64,000 nt of DNA from Acinetobacter pecorum (GTDB taxonomy: Bacteria > Pseudomonadota > Gammaproteobacteria > Pseudomonadales > Moraxellaceae), in assembly GCF_014837015.1 (NCBI RefSeq), contig NZ_JACSPT010000008.1:62001-126000 (forward strand), written 5' to 3'. Positions 9,585 to 19,243 of the stretch are shown one piece after another (position 1 is the first letter of the stretch; each line of letters opens with the position of its first letter). Position numbers and translations under genes: made by a program. The notes below the pieces were generated by a model that worked only from the letters and a program-made list of their open reading frames with translations, was not told where the DNA came from and did no database searches.

Positions 9585-10242
9585 TTTAAAACGTTTATAT
9601 GCAATTTACGGTGCAAGCGGTTTTGGTCGTGGAGTCATGCCGCTTGCACGTGAACAGTTGATTGCTGAAAATATTCAAAATTATGAACTTGTATTTATTG
9701 ATGATGCTGAATGTCAAAGTATAGTAAATGGCCATAAAGTTTATAGCTTTGAAGCCTTTCTAGAGTTAGGCGCTGCTGATAAATATATAGCTATTGCAAT
9801 TGCTAACCATCATATTCGTGAGAAACTTGTTCAAAAAGTTGAACTATATAACTTGAAGCATTGGTCAGTAATCGCACCTACTGTCATTTCCATGGATGAA
9901 GTACAAATAGGTGAAGGTGCAATTTTATGTAATTACGTACATTTTACTTCAAATATTAAAGTTGGAAAATTTTTCCACGCTAACTACTTTAGCTATGTAG
10001 CCCATGATTGCATCATTGGCGATTACGTCACCTTTGCTCCCGGGGTGAAATGCAATGGCAATATCCATATCGAAGATCATGCCTATATTGGTACAGGTGT
10101 TGTGATTAAACAGGGTACACCTGACCAACCTTTAGTGATTGGTAAAGGTGCGGTAGTGGGTATGGGAGCTGTGGTTACCAAAAGTGTACCGCCCGGCGTA
10201 ACGGTGATTGGCAATCCGGCACGGATCTTAGAGAAAAAATAA
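9574..10242 (+). CDS. weeI: Sugar O/N-acetyltransferase of the PglD/WeeI type
   Basis: 222 residues. N-terminal Rossmann-like UDP-sugar domain (AIYGASGFGRGVMPLA, about 10-25) and C-terminal left-handed beta-helix hexapeptide repeats from about residue 100 (VQIGEGAILCNYVHFT ... IGNPARILEKK). The catalytic histidine of PglD corresponds to the H in SYVAHDCIIGDYV. It acetylates the 4-amino group of UDP-4-amino-sugar to give UDP-N,N'-diacetylbacillosamine. Flanked by the initiating transferase and the aminotransferase of the same pathway. Confidence 0.92.
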   Translation: MGSSLKRLYAIYGASGFGRGVMPLAREQLIAENIQNYELVFIDDAECQSIVNGHKVYSFEAFLELGAADKYIAIAIANHHIREKLVQKVELYNLKHWSVIAPTVISMDEVQIGEGAILCNYVHFTSNIKVGKFFHANYFSYVAHDCIIGDYVTFAPGVKCNGNIHIEDHAYIGTGVVIKQGTPDQPLVIGKGAVVGMGAVVTKSVPPGVTVIGNPARILEKK

Positions 10243-10273
10243 GTTTTTAAATTTTAAAAATTCAGGAAACATC

Positions 10274-11449
10274 ATGTTAAACACTGCATTTGAACCATGG
10301 CCAAGTTTTACTCAGGAAGAAGCGGATGCGGTTTCCCAGGTTTTGTTGTCGAATAAAGTCAACTACTGGACCGGACAGGAATGCCGCGAGTTCGAAAAAG
10401 AATTTGCACGGTTCGCAGAAACCCAATATGCAGTGGCATTAGCCAATGGAACAGTAGCACTGGATGTCGCACTCAAGGCATTAGGTATTGGCGCAGGGGA
10501 TGATGTGATTGTGACCTCACGTACCTTTCTGGCCTCGGCCAGTTCTATTGTAACTGCAGGTGCCAATCCTATTTTTGCCGATGTCGAACTGGACTCCCAA
10601 AATATCTCCCGCCGTACCATTGAAGCGGTGATCACACCCAATACCAAGGCCATTATCTGTGTACATCTGGCTGGCTGGATGTGTGATATGGACCCAATCA
10701 TGCAATTGGCAAAAGAAAAAGGCCTGTATGTGATTGAGGATTGTGCCCAAGCCCATGGCGCCATGTATAAAGGAAAATCTGCAGGTTCAATCGGTCATAT
10801 TGGTGCCTGGTCATTCTGTCAGGATAAAATTATGACCACGGGTGGTGAAGGCGGCATGGTCACCACCAATGATGAGAATCTGTGGAAAAAGATGTGGTCC
10901 TATAAAGACCATGGCAAGAACTTTGACAGTATATATAACAAACAGCATCCACCGGGATTCCGCTGGCTGCATGATTCCTTTGGTACCAACTGGCGCATGA
11001 TGGAAATGCAGGCTGTGATTGGACGGATTCAATTGAAAAAGATGTCCGAATGGACAGCACAGCGTAATGCAAATATGGAAAAAATTTATGCTGCATTTGC
11101 AGACAGTCCATATTTTAGCGTCCATCGTCCATCCGATGATTATGTGCACGCTGCCTATAAATGTTATGTGCAGGTCAATATCGATGCTTTGCCTGAAGGC
11201 TGGTCACGTGACCGGATCATGCAGGAAATCAGTGCGCAGAATGTGCCTTGTTTCAGTGGCTCCTGTTCAGAAGTTTATCTCGAGCATGCTTTTGATAATA
11301 CGCCATGGCGACCAGCGCAGCGTTTGAAAAATGCGCAGCAATTGGGTGAAACCAGTCTGATGTTTTTAGTTCATCCTACTTTAAGTGATGAAAGTATTAA
11401 CAAAACAGTCACCGCAATTCAACAAGTTATTAATAGAATAGTTGCTTAA
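10274..11449 (+). CDS. weeJ: PLP-dependent UDP-4-keto-sugar aminotransferase (PglE/WeeJ type)
   Basis: 391 residues, DegT/DnrJ/EryC1 family. AINGT-type phosphate loop ALANGTVALDVAL (about 56-68), D-x-A-Q in IEDCAQAHGA, and the PLP lysine in SFCQDKIMTTGGEGGM (about residue 187). It converts the UDP-4-keto-6-deoxy-GlcNAc made by Gdr to the 4-amino sugar, using glutamate as amino donor. It is the middle step between Gdr (11568-13442) and the acetyltransferase (9574-10242). Confidence 0.93.
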   Translation: MLNTAFEPWPSFTQEEADAVSQVLLSNKVNYWTGQECREFEKEFARFAETQYAVALANGTVALDVALKALGIGAGDDVIVTSRTFLASASSIVTAGANPIFADVELDSQNISRRTIEAVITPNTKAIICVHLAGWMCDMDPIMQLAKEKGLYVIEDCAQAHGAMYKGKSAGSIGHIGAWSFCQDKIMTTGGEGGMVTTNDENLWKKMWSYKDHGKNFDSIYNKQHPPGFRWLHDSFGTNWRMMEMQAVIGRIQLKKMSEWTAQRNANMEKIYAAFADSPYFSVHRPSDDYVHAAYKCYVQVNIDALPEGWSRDRIMQEISAQNVPCFSGSCSEVYLEHAFDNTPWRPAQRLKNAQQLGETSLMFLVHPTLSDESINKTVTAIQQVINRIVA

Positions 11450-11462
11450 ACTTTAAGAATAT

Positions 11463-11486
11463 AAGTGCACCGTGTTCGGTGCATTT
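11463..11486 (+). terminator. Hairpin between weeJ and gdr (possible partial terminator)
   Basis: Arms AAGTGCACCG and CGGTGCATTT form a 10-bp stem with one G-T pair around a TGTT loop, 13 bp after the weeJ stop. It is followed only by ATTTAAC and not a clean T-run, so termination may be weak. It separates the K-specific genes from gdr-galU-ugd-gpi-gne1. Confidence 0.5.
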
Positions 11487-11523
11487 AACTTATATAGAAT
11501 ATGTTTTTAAGTTACTCATCGCA

Positions 11524-11551
11524 TTGTGACTTATTAAAAATTTATTAGAAT
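11524..11551 (+). promoter_or_regulatory. Possible promoter for gdr-galU-ugd-gpi-gne1
   Basis: TTGTGA, 16 bp, TAGAAT. The -10 matches at five of six positions, the -35 at four. Predicted start near 11558 would leave only a very short leader before the GTG start of gdr at 11568, which counts against it. Confidence 0.3.
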
Positions 11552-11567
11552 TGAGACAACGCATCCA

Positions 11568-13442
11568 GTGAAATCGATCATTACGCCTTTCGTAGAATCA
11601 CCACGAGCCGCCAAACTTGCATTTTTAATTATTCTAGATTTTTGTGCTTTTCCTGTCTTGATCTGGCTATGTTATGCCATTCGCCGATTCGATTTAGGCG
11701 CAGAGGTGGTACCAAATCTGGCTTTTGGTGCGGTTTGGGTCAGTGTAATTGCAGTCGTATCCCTATTTGTGTGTGGGGTCTATCGCTTTATTGTCCGTAC
11801 TTATAATGAAGTGTTTATGATCAAGATGGGGCTAGCGACGGCATTGACTGTCGCTGGTCTTTATGCATTGGCTTATTTTACCCCGGCCTTTATTCCGACC
11901 TCTATTCCACTCATGTTCGGCTTTATGATGTTTGCCTGGATCTGGTTTAGCCGGGGCATTATCCGTTTTATTATCCGTTCCTATTTGCAGGCTGACGTAC
12001 AGAAAAAACGCATTGCGATTTATGGCGCGGGTAATGCAGGCCAACAGGTCGCTGCTGCACTATATCGTTCCAATCAGCATTTACCCGTTATGTTTATTGA
12101 TGACAAGCGCTCCTTGACCGGACAGCAGCTGGGTCGACTCAAAGTCTATGATGCCCAGACTGCCTTAAAACTCATGCGCAAGCAAAAAATTGATGAAATT
12201 TTAATTGCCTTGCCTTCTGTAGGGCGGGTCCGTAAAAGTGAAATCATCAAGTTTTTAGAACCGGCGCATTTAAAAATTACCGAGATTCCGGGGCTGACCA
12301 AACTGGTGGATGGTGAAATCCGGATTTCTGATATTCAGGAAGTGGATATTATCGATTTGCTGGGGCGTGATCCGGTGCCGCCAGTGCCGGAGCTGCTGGC
12401 CAGAAACATTAAAGATAAAGTGGTGATGGTCACCGGTGCGGGCGGTTCGATTGGTTCAGAACTCTGCCGCCAGATCATTAAAAACCAGCCGGCCAAACTG
12501 GTTATTTATGAACTGACTGAATTCGCACTGTATAGTATTGAAAAAGAGTTACGCCTTAGCGCTAGCTGTGAAATTATTCCGATTCTGGGCTCTGTACTGG
12601 ATGAATCCAAGCTGGAGCGGGTGATTGAACAATATGGCGTACAGACTGTTTACCATGCTGCCGCCTATAAGCATGTCCCACTAGTGGAGTGTAATCCTCT
12701 GGCAGGGCTGAAAAACAACGCCGTCGGAACTGCCTTTAGTGTGAATGCTGCGGTGAAAAAAGGTGTCGAAACCTTTGTGCTAATTTCAACTGATAAGGCG
12801 GTACGTCCCACCAATGTGATGGGAGCGACCAAGCGTATGGCAGAGCTGTATTGTCAGGCCATGGCCGAAGCCCAGAACCAGACCCAGATCAGTATTGTGC
12901 GTTTTGGTAATGTGCTCGGTTCTTCAGGTTCGGTGGTGCCGCTGTTTAAACAGCAGATTGCCAAGGGTGGACCAATTACCGTGACTCATCCGGAAGTGAC
13001 CCGGTTCTTTATGACCATTCCGGAAGCTTCGCAACTGGTGATTCAGGCCGGTGCTTTGGGTACCGGTGGAGATGTATTCCTGCTAGATATGGGTGAGCCG
13101 GTACGAATTCAGGATCTGGCACGACAAATGATTGCGCTGAGCGGACTCAAGGTTCGAGAAGAAAAAAATCCAGATGGTGATATTGAAATTCAATATAGCG
13201 GATTACGTCCGGGCGAGAAGCTTTATGAAGAGCTGCTGATTGACGAAGAAAATACGGAAATTACCGCGCATACGCGTATTCTGCGTTCTGTCGAAAAACA
13301 TTATCCATTGGCAGAAATTCTGGCAGTATTTAACCGTATACATGAACTTACCGCGACTCAGGCCGATATTGAATGGGCACTGGCACAACTGGAACATTAT
13401 GTCGACGGTTATGTACGCGGTAACGAAATTAAAGTGAACTAG
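11568..13442 (+). CDS. gdr: Membrane-bound UDP-GlcNAc 4,6-dehydratase (Gdr/WeeK/PglF type)
   Basis: 624 residues, the long PglF/WbpM form. Four membrane helices in the first 130 residues, a CoA-binding-like Rossmann module (about 145-260), then the SDR catalytic domain beginning VVMVTGAGGSIGSELCRQI (about 285-303). STDKAVRPTNVMGATKRMAE carries the altered catalytic set of this family, with Met in place of the usual Tyr and the conserved Lys. It makes UDP-4-keto-6-deoxy-GlcNAc, first step to UDP-QuiNAc4NAc. GTG start; no alternative start fits the membrane domain better. Confidence 0.95.
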   Translation: MKSIITPFVESPRAAKLAFLIILDFCAFPVLIWLCYAIRRFDLGAEVVPNLAFGAVWVSVIAVVSLFVCGVYRFIVRTYNEVFMIKMGLATALTVAGLYALAYFTPAFIPTSIPLMFGFMMFAWIWFSRGIIRFIIRSYLQADVQKKRIAIYGAGNAGQQVAAALYRSNQHLPVMFIDDKRSLTGQQLGRLKVYDAQTALKLMRKQKIDEILIALPSVGRVRKSEIIKFLEPAHLKITEIPGLTKLVDGEIRISDIQEVDIIDLLGRDPVPPVPELLARNIKDKVVMVTGAGGSIGSELCRQIIKNQPAKLVIYELTEFALYSIEKELRLSASCEIIPILGSVLDESKLERVIEQYGVQTVYHAAAYKHVPLVECNPLAGLKNNAVGTAFSVNAAVKKGVETFVLISTDKAVRPTNVMGATKRMAELYCQAMAEAQNQTQISIVRFGNVLGSSGSVVPLFKQQIAKGGPITVTHPEVTRFFMTIPEASQLVIQAGALGTGGDVFLLDMGEPVRIQDLARQMIALSGLKVREEKNPDGDIEIQYSGLRPGEKLYEELLIDEENTEITAHTRILRSVEKHYPLAEILAVFNRIHELTATQADIEWALAQLEHYVDGYVRGNEIKVN

Positions 13443-13454
13443 GTTTTTATAGAT

Positions 13455-14330
13455 ATGATCAAAAAAGCAATTCTCCCTGTGGCGGGTCTAGGTACGCGTT
13501 TCTTACCTGCCAGCAAATCCATTCCGAAAGAGATGGTGACTGTCGTGGACCGCCCTGCGATTGAATATGTGGTCCGTGAAGCGGTTGCTGCTGGAATTGA
13601 GCAGATTATTCTGGTGACCCATTCTTCCAAGGCTTCGATTGAAAACTATTTTGACCGTAACTTTGAGCTTGAAACCACCCTTGAGCAAAAAAACAAAACC
13701 GACCTGCTGAAAGAAATTACGGAGATTCTGCCTGCAGGCGTGAGTGTGATTAGTGTACGCCAGCCACAGCCTCTGGGTCTGGGCCATGCAGTACTGTGTG
13801 CCAAAGCAGTGATTGGCGATGATGATTTCGCGGTGTTGTTGCCGGATGTGCTGGTCAAGGATCAGGATCCGGAAAATGATCTGGCACGCATGATTCAGCG
13901 TTATGCTCAATCTCGGGCTTCACAAATCATGGTAGAAGCGGTACCTGAACATCTGGTCGACCAGTATGGCATTGTTGAAGTTGCTGCATCACCTGAGGAA
14001 GGGGAAAGTATCGTCATGCAGGGAATCGTCGAGAAACCGGCCGTCGGTACTGCACCTTCAAATCTATCTGTGGTCGGACGTTATATTCTGCCGGCAAAAA
14101 TCATGCAGCTTTTGGAACAGACCCCACGCGGGGCAGGCAATGAAATCCAGCTGACCGATGCGATTGCCATGCTGCAGCAAACCGAAGCCGTAGAAGCCTA
14201 TCGCATGAAAGGTCAGACCTTCGACTGTGGCAGCAAGTTAGGTTATTTAAAGGCTGTTTTACATTATGGGATTGATCATCCTAAACTCGGCAGCGAGTTT
14301 AAAGCATTGATTCAGGAACTTGCTTTATAA
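13455..14330 (+). CDS. galU: UTP-glucose-1-phosphate uridylyltransferase
   Basis: 291 residues, normal for GalU. Nucleotide-binding GLGTRFLPASKSIPKEM (about 11-27), VVDRPAIEYVV and the sugar-binding VEKPA (about 190) are present. It makes UDP-glucose from glucose-1-phosphate and UTP, supplying Gne1-type epimerisation and Ugd. Twelve bases separate it from gdr and from ugd, in the conserved Acinetobacter order galU-ugd-gpi-gne1. Confidence 0.97.
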   Translation: MIKKAILPVAGLGTRFLPASKSIPKEMVTVVDRPAIEYVVREAVAAGIEQIILVTHSSKASIENYFDRNFELETTLEQKNKTDLLKEITEILPAGVSVISVRQPQPLGLGHAVLCAKAVIGDDDFAVLLPDVLVKDQDPENDLARMIQRYAQSRASQIMVEAVPEHLVDQYGIVEVAASPEEGESIVMQGIVEKPAVGTAPSNLSVVGRYILPAKIMQLLEQTPRGAGNEIQLTDAIAMLQQTEAVEAYRMKGQTFDCGSKLGYLKAVLHYGIDHPKLGSEFKALIQELAL

Positions 14331-14342
14331 GAAAGGAATATT

Positions 14343-15599
14343 ATGAAAGTCGCAGTATTGGGAAAAACCTTATTTTCCGGAGTCATGTCGGCTCTTTTAT
14401 CTGAATGTGGTCACCAGGTGGTCTGGTGTAACAGCTTCAATGCAGATGAGTCGGCCCGGCCCTATTTCCAGGATGAATCTCTACAACAATTACTGCAAAA
14501 ACAGGAAAAATCTGGCTTTTTAAACTGTTGCGATTTTCAGCATCTGGATTTTAATCAGGATGTTTTTTTCTTTAGTTTTAATGCGACTGAAGAACAGCAG
14601 GCATTTCAGATGCTGGACACCATCCGGCATGCCTGTTTTGCCCATCCCAAACTAATGATTAATGCTTCGACCTTTGGCTTGCATGGCACCCAGCGCTTTC
14701 AGCAGTTGCTGCCGAATGATGACTGGATTTATCTGCCAGATATTATTCAGGAAGGGAATGCACTGCGTAGCTTTACTCAGGCCACCCAGCTGATTGTGGG
14801 CTGTGATCATGCAGATATCCAGCCAAAAATCAAAGAACTCTTACGTCCTCTTTTTCCACGCGCGCAGCAGTATTTATTTATGCCGGTGCTGGATGCCGAA
14901 TTTACCAAGCTGAGTATTTCCGGCATGCTGGCCACCCGGATCAGTTATATGAATGATCTGGCCAGTGTGGCAGAAAAACTGGGCATTGATATTGAGCAGG
15001 TGCGTCAAGGCATGGCAGCAGATAACCGGATTGGTTCTGCCTATCTGTTCCCCGGCGTTGGTTTTGGTGGAGAGAATTTCTCCCATGATATCCGGACGCT
15101 TACTCACGCCGTGGCAGATTCAGGGGTAAAAAACCAACTGCTGGAACAGGTCTGGGACATTAACGAACAGCAAAAAGAATTATTGTTCCGTAAACTCTGG
15201 AACTATTTCCGTGGAGACTTGAAGGGTAAAGTCATTGCGATCTGGGGTGCAGCCTTTAAGGAAAATACCCCGAGTATCCAGCAGTCTCCGGTACATGCCA
15301 TGCTGACCGCTTTGTGGGCGCAAGGTGTGACGGTCAAGTTACATGACCCTCAGGCAATCGCAAATATTGAAAAGGTCTATGGGCCACGGGAAGACCTGAT
15401 TCTGTGTAAAGACCAGTATCAGGCCGTGGAAGGGGCGCATGCCTTGTGTCTAATGACGGCATGGAAACAGTATGGCAGTCCGGATTATCCATATTTGATC
15501 AAGCTGATGCAGCATCCTTTGATTCTAGACGGACGTAATCTGTATGATCCGACGTATGTCAAGACACGTGGTTTTAATTATATTGGGGTAGGACGTTAA
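14343..15599 (+). CDS. ugd: Ugd-like UDP-glucose dehydrogenase family protein, atypical active site
   Basis: 418 residues, in the conserved ugd position between galU and gpi. The overall family layout is readable: N-terminal Rossmann region, [13 protein letters not shown] matching the usual PEFLREG motif, central helix [20 protein letters not shown], and C-terminal [17 protein letters not shown] matching the LG-FK-T-D-R-SP motif. However the site that holds the catalytic cysteine in canonical enzymes (GGSCF) reads G242-G-E-N245-F, and the conserved Asn of the K-x-x-x-N motif is S193. The GxGYVG dinucleotide loop is also replaced by LGKTLFSGV. Whether it still oxidises UDP-glucose is therefore open; see findings. 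Confidence 0.75.
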   Translation: MKVAVLGKTLFSGVMSALLSECGHQVVWCNSFNADESARPYFQDESLQQLLQKQEKSGFLNCCDFQHLDFNQDVFFFSFNATEEQQAFQMLDTIRHACFAHPKLMINASTFGLHGTQRFQQLLPNDDWIYLPDIIQEGNALRSFTQATQLIVGCDHADIQPKIKELLRPLFPRAQQYLFMPVLDAEFTKLSISGMLATRISYMNDLASVAEKLGIDIEQVRQGMAADNRIGSAYLFPGVGFGGENFSHDIRTLTHAVADSGVKNQLLEQVWDINEQQKELLFRKLWNYFRGDLKGKVIAIWGAAFKENTPSIQQSPVHAMLTALWAQGVTVKLHDPQAIANIEKVYGPREDLILCKDQYQAVEGAHALCLMTAWKQYGSPDYPYLIKLMQHPLILDGRNLYDPTYVKTRGFNYIGVGR

Positions 15600-17257
15600 T
15601 GTTGAGCCATTTTAATCCAAATCTCGACACTGAAACTGTGTGTCAGAAACTCGCCTCGAACAAAGAACAGCTTCAATCTGAGCATTTGCGGGAGCTGTTT
15701 GCTGCTGACCCGGAGCGCTTTAATCGATATTCTATCCAGTTTGAACAACTGCTGTTTGACTATAGCAAACACAGAATCAATAAAAATGTGCTGCAGGGCC
15801 TGATCGAATGGGCCGATGCACAGAACCTCAGATCCTGGATTGGCTCCCTATTTTCCAATCAAAAAATCAACTATACCGAGCAGCGTGCTGCCATGCACTG
15901 GGCACTACGCCTGCCTAAACAGGATCAACAGCATGCTGATCTGGCAGCGGATGTACATGCCCAGCTGGAACGGATGTATGCCCTGGTGGAACAGATTCAT
16001 GCCGGACAGCGCCGCGGTGCTACCGGTGAAGTGATTCAGGATGTGGTCAATATTGGTGTGGGCGGATCAGATCTGGGCCCCTTGATGGTCACGCATGCTT
16101 TATCGGATTTTAAATACCAGTCTGCCCAGCCACTCAACGTACATTTTGTTTCGACCATGGATGGCAGTCAGCTGTCCGAGCTGTTGCATCAGCTGCGTCC
16201 GGAAACGACACTGTTTATTATTTCCTCCAAATCCTTCGGCACCATTGATACTCTGACCAATGCCCAGACGGTACGCTTATGGCTGGAAAAGACTTTAGGC
16301 CAGCATCCCTATATTCTTAAGCATCATTTTATTGGAGTATCAACCAAACCGGAAAAAATGACCGCGTGGGGTATTGCGCCCGAAAACCAGTTATTGCTTT
16401 GGGACTGGGTCGGCGGGCGTTATTCACTCTGGTCCTGTATCGGACTGCCAATTGCCTTGAGTATCGGGATTGAAGGCTTCAAGCAGCTGCTGGCGGGTGC
16501 CTATGCCGTTGACCAGCATTTCCAGTACCAGCCTTTTGAACGCAATATTCCGGTATTGATGGGATTATTAGGGGCCTGGAATACCAATTTTCTGGATATC
16601 CAGACCCATGCAATTCTGCCTTATGATGGCCGGCTGAAATATTTTGCCTCCTATCTGCAACAGCTGGAAATGGAATCCAACGGCAAGTCAATTCAGCGCA
16701 ATGGCGAAAAAGTCCAGTTCGATACCTGCCCGATCATCTGGGGAGAAGTAGGACCGAATGCCCAGCATGCCTTCTATCAGTTATTGCATCAGGGCACTCA
16801 GTCAGTCAGCTGTGATTTTATTGCACCGGTAGAGCGTTATAACAGCCAGCAATATACTTATGCAGACAGTGCCGAAGCATTGGTAGAACAACATCATTTG
16901 GCCTTATCTAACTGTCTGGCGCAATCGCGCTTACTGGCTTTTGGCAATGAAGCACTGGATCAGGCTGAATTGGCAAGCTTGCCGGCCTATAAGCAGTATG
17001 AAGGTAATCAGCCAAGCAGTACACTGTTGCTGCAAGAGCTCAATCCATACAGTTTAGGTATGCTTATTGCACTCTACGAGCATAAGGTATTTGTCCAGTC
17101 TGTGCTGTGGAATATCAATCCGTTTGACCAGTGGGGCGTGGAAAAAGGTAAGGAAATTGCCAACCAGTTATTGCCCATACTGAATGGTGAACAGACCGAT
17201 CTGGATGGTCTAGATGGCTCAACCCAAGGTTTAATTAAAGTTCTATTAGGAAAGTAA
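15599..17257 (+). CDS. gpi: Glucose-6-phosphate isomerase
   Basis: 552 residues, standard PGI length. Signature motifs [14 protein letters not shown] (about 150-163), [13 protein letters not shown] (about 210-222), [19 protein letters not shown] and the catalytic lysine in [14 protein letters not shown] near the C-terminus (about 507-520) are intact, as are the active-site Glu (LEMESNGK) and His. Interconverts glucose-6-P and fructose-6-P, linking central metabolism to UDP-GlcNAc (through GlmS) and UDP-glucose synthesis. The start overlaps the ugd stop by 1 bp (TAATG). Confidence 0.98.
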   Translation: MLSHFNPNLDTETVCQKLASNKEQLQSEHLRELFAADPERFNRYSIQFEQLLFDYSKHRINKNVLQGLIEWADAQNLRSWIGSLFSNQKINYTEQRAAMHWALRLPKQDQQHADLAADVHAQLERMYALVEQIHAGQRRGATGEVIQDVVNIGVGGSDLGPLMVTHALSDFKYQSAQPLNVHFVSTMDGSQLSELLHQLRPETTLFIISSKSFGTIDTLTNAQTVRLWLEKTLGQHPYILKHHFIGVSTKPEKMTAWGIAPENQLLLWDWVGGRYSLWSCIGLPIALSIGIEGFKQLLAGAYAVDQHFQYQPFERNIPVLMGLLGAWNTNFLDIQTHAILPYDGRLKYFASYLQQLEMESNGKSIQRNGEKVQFDTCPIIWGEVGPNAQHAFYQLLHQGTQSVSCDFIAPVERYNSQQYTYADSAEALVEQHHLALSNCLAQSRLLAFGNEALDQAELASLPAYKQYEGNQPSSTLLLQELNPYSLGMLIALYEHKVFVQSVLWNINPFDQWGVEKGKEIANQLLPILNGEQTDLDGLDGSTQGLIKVLLGK

Positions 17258-17258
17258 A

Positions 17259-18278
17259 ATGGCGAAAATTCTGGTCACAGGCGGGGCAGGCTATATTGGT
17301 TCACATACCTGTGTGGAATTGCTGAATGCCGGACATGAAGTGATCGTACTGGATAATCTGTGCAATAGCTCAGCTGAATCCTTAAACCGTGTCCAGCAGT
17401 TAAGTCAAAAAAGCCTGACCTTTGTGGAAGGTGATATTCGGGATAGCCAGTTACTGGATCAGGTCTTTCAGCAAAATTCGATTGATGCGGTGATTCATTT
17501 TGCCGGACTGAAAGCTGTTGGTGAGAGCCAGCAGATTCCTTTAGCCTACTTTGATAATAATATTGCCGGTTCCATCAGTCTGGTGCAGGCGATGCAGCGT
17601 GCACAGGTGTTCAAACTGGTCTTTAGCTCTTCAGCTACGGTTTATGGTGAAGATAATCCCTCACCTTTAAATGAAGAGATGCCTACCGGAATGCCAACCA
17701 ATAACTATGGTTATACCAAACTGATCGTAGAGCAGCTACTGGAAAAGCTGGCTGTGTCTGATGAACGCTGGTCGATTGCATTATTGCGTTATTTTAATCC
17801 GGTCGGTGCGCATAAAAGCGGCCAGATTGGGGAAGATCCACAAGGGATTCCCAATAACCTGATGCCTTATGTGACTCAAGTGGCTGTAGGTCGTCGTGAA
17901 AAACTGTCTATTTTTGGGCAGGACTATGACACGGTAGATGGCACTGGCGTGCGTGATTATATTCACGTAGTGGATCTAGCCAATGCACATTTATGTGCCT
18001 TGAATAACCGTCTGGCCTCCCAAGGCTGCCGGGCCTGGAATATTGGTACTGGCAATGGCATTTCAGTCCTGCAAGTCAAGAATACCTTTGAGCAGGTGAA
18101 TGGGGTTGCTGTTCCATTTGAGTTTGTACCACGTCGTGAAGGCGATGTGGCGATCTGTTTTGCAGACAATAGACGTGCTGTACAGGAACTTGGTTGGGCA
18201 GCTAAATATGGCTTGGAAGATATGCTTGCCGATAGCTGGAAATGGCAGAAGCAGAATCCCAAAGGATATGGATCATAG
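17259..18278 (+). CDS. gne1: UDP-glucose/UDP-GlcNAc 4-epimerase
   Basis: 339 residues, GalE family SDR. NAD-binding GGAGYIGSHTCVELL (about 7-21), catalytic Ser in SSSATVYGE (about 123-131) and Y-x-x-x-K in NNYGYTKLIVEQ (about 147-158). In Acinetobacter K loci this gene, gne1, makes UDP-Gal and UDP-GalNAc. Here it would feed Gna (UDP-GalNAcA) and the K-locus glycosyltransferases. One base separates it from gpi. Confidence 0.96.
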   Translation: MAKILVTGGAGYIGSHTCVELLNAGHEVIVLDNLCNSSAESLNRVQQLSQKSLTFVEGDIRDSQLLDQVFQQNSIDAVIHFAGLKAVGESQQIPLAYFDNNIAGSISLVQAMQRAQVFKLVFSSSATVYGEDNPSPLNEEMPTGMPTNNYGYTKLIVEQLLEKLAVSDERWSIALLRYFNPVGAHKSGQIGEDPQGIPNNLMPYVTQVAVGRREKLSIFGQDYDTVDGTGVRDYIHVVDLANAHLCALNNRLASQGCRAWNIGTGNGISVLQVKNTFEQVNGVAVPFEFVPRREGDVAICFADNRRAVQELGWAAKYGLEDMLADSWKWQKQNPKGYGS

Positions 18279-18280
18279 AT

Positions 18281-19159
18281 ATGAATTTTATTTATGGGGT
18301 TATTTGTCATCAACTTACCCATTCACTGGTTTTTCTGGTGAATGAGCTGCTGAAAAGTCCTCATAGTATTATTCTTATTCATGTCGATCAGAAAGCCGAC
18401 CTTGCCCCATTTCATACTCAATTCGGACAGCATGATCAGGTATATTTTTTAGCAGACCGGACAGATGTACGATGGGGCAGCTATAGCCAAATCGAGGTTA
18501 TGTTAAAACTCCTGCAGGAAGCGCAAAAATATGATTACGGCTATTTTTTCTTCCTGTCTGGAGATGACATTCCTTTATGTTCCAATACGGCAAGAGAATT
18601 ATTTCTAGAAAAAGAATACCAAAAACAGACCGAGTTTGTGGGTCATGATGATTTAGCAGATGATGTGGAACAACGGGTTAATGTCCTGTATTTACCGATT
18701 ATGTATCAGAAAGCTAAATCACCATTATTTCAGTTCCTGAACAGATGGGTATTATGGTATTGCCGGCACTTCCGTAAACAGGATATTTCTCATTTACCTC
18801 AACTATATAAAGGTTCAAACTGGATTACCCTCACCGATCAGGCGGTGACATTTATTCTGGATTATCTGGAAGCGAATCCGGATTATGCAAAAACCTTTAA
18901 ATCTTCACTCTGTGCAGATGAAATCTTTTTCCATACCATTATTTATAATTCCCATTTTCAGCAACGCATCTATCATGCCCAGCATAGGATAGAGGATTGT
19001 GAAACAGGGCTAAGATATATTGACTGGGATTCCGGGCCGGATTATCCAAGAACTTTAGATGTGTGTGATTTTGATAAAATGAAGCAGTCAGGCATGCTGT
19101 TTGCGCGAAAAATGAATACAAATATCACAGTGGATATACTCGAAAAACATTTTCCATAA
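18281..19159 (+). CDS. GT14 (core-2/I-branching) family glycosyltransferase
   Basis: 292 residues from the ATG at 18281, two bases after the gne1 stop. A longer frame opens at 18242 inside gne1, but the conserved sequence starts at MNFIYGVICHQLTHSL. The Branch/GT14 motifs are HVDQKAD, DVRWGSYSQIEVMLKLL (about 62-78), YFFFLSGDDIPL (about 88-99) and FKGSNW-type LYKGSNWITLTDQAVTFIL (about 175-193). Bacterial members transfer a single sugar as a branch. It has normal base composition and lies at the K-locus tail, where other Acinetobacter may carry a phosphoglycerol transferase gene. It may decorate the K unit or LOS; acceptor unknown. Confidence 0.85.
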   Translation: MNFIYGVICHQLTHSLVFLVNELLKSPHSIILIHVDQKADLAPFHTQFGQHDQVYFLADRTDVRWGSYSQIEVMLKLLQEAQKYDYGYFFFLSGDDIPLCSNTARELFLEKEYQKQTEFVGHDDLADDVEQRVNVLYLPIMYQKAKSPLFQFLNRWVLWYCRHFRKQDISHLPQLYKGSNWITLTDQAVTFILDYLEANPDYAKTFKSSLCADEIFFHTIIYNSHFQQRIYHAQHRIEDCETGLRYIDWDSGPDYPRTLDVCDFDKMKQSGMLFARKMNTNITVDILEKHFP

Positions 19160-19173
19160 AAGCTTCAGGCCGG

Positions 19174-19225
19174 AAAAGTACCCTAAAAACTGGAATCTTT
19201 TCTCTGGTTTAAAGGGTACTTTTTT
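19174..19225. terminator. Bidirectional terminator between the K locus and pgm
   Basis: Arms AAAAGTACCCT and AAAGGGTACTTTTTT pair across a 26-nt loop, with A-run on the left and T-run on the right, so it can act on both the plus-strand GT14 gene and the minus-strand pgm. Confidence 0.75.
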
Positions 19226-19243
19226 CAGGTTTTTTTTGAGGAC

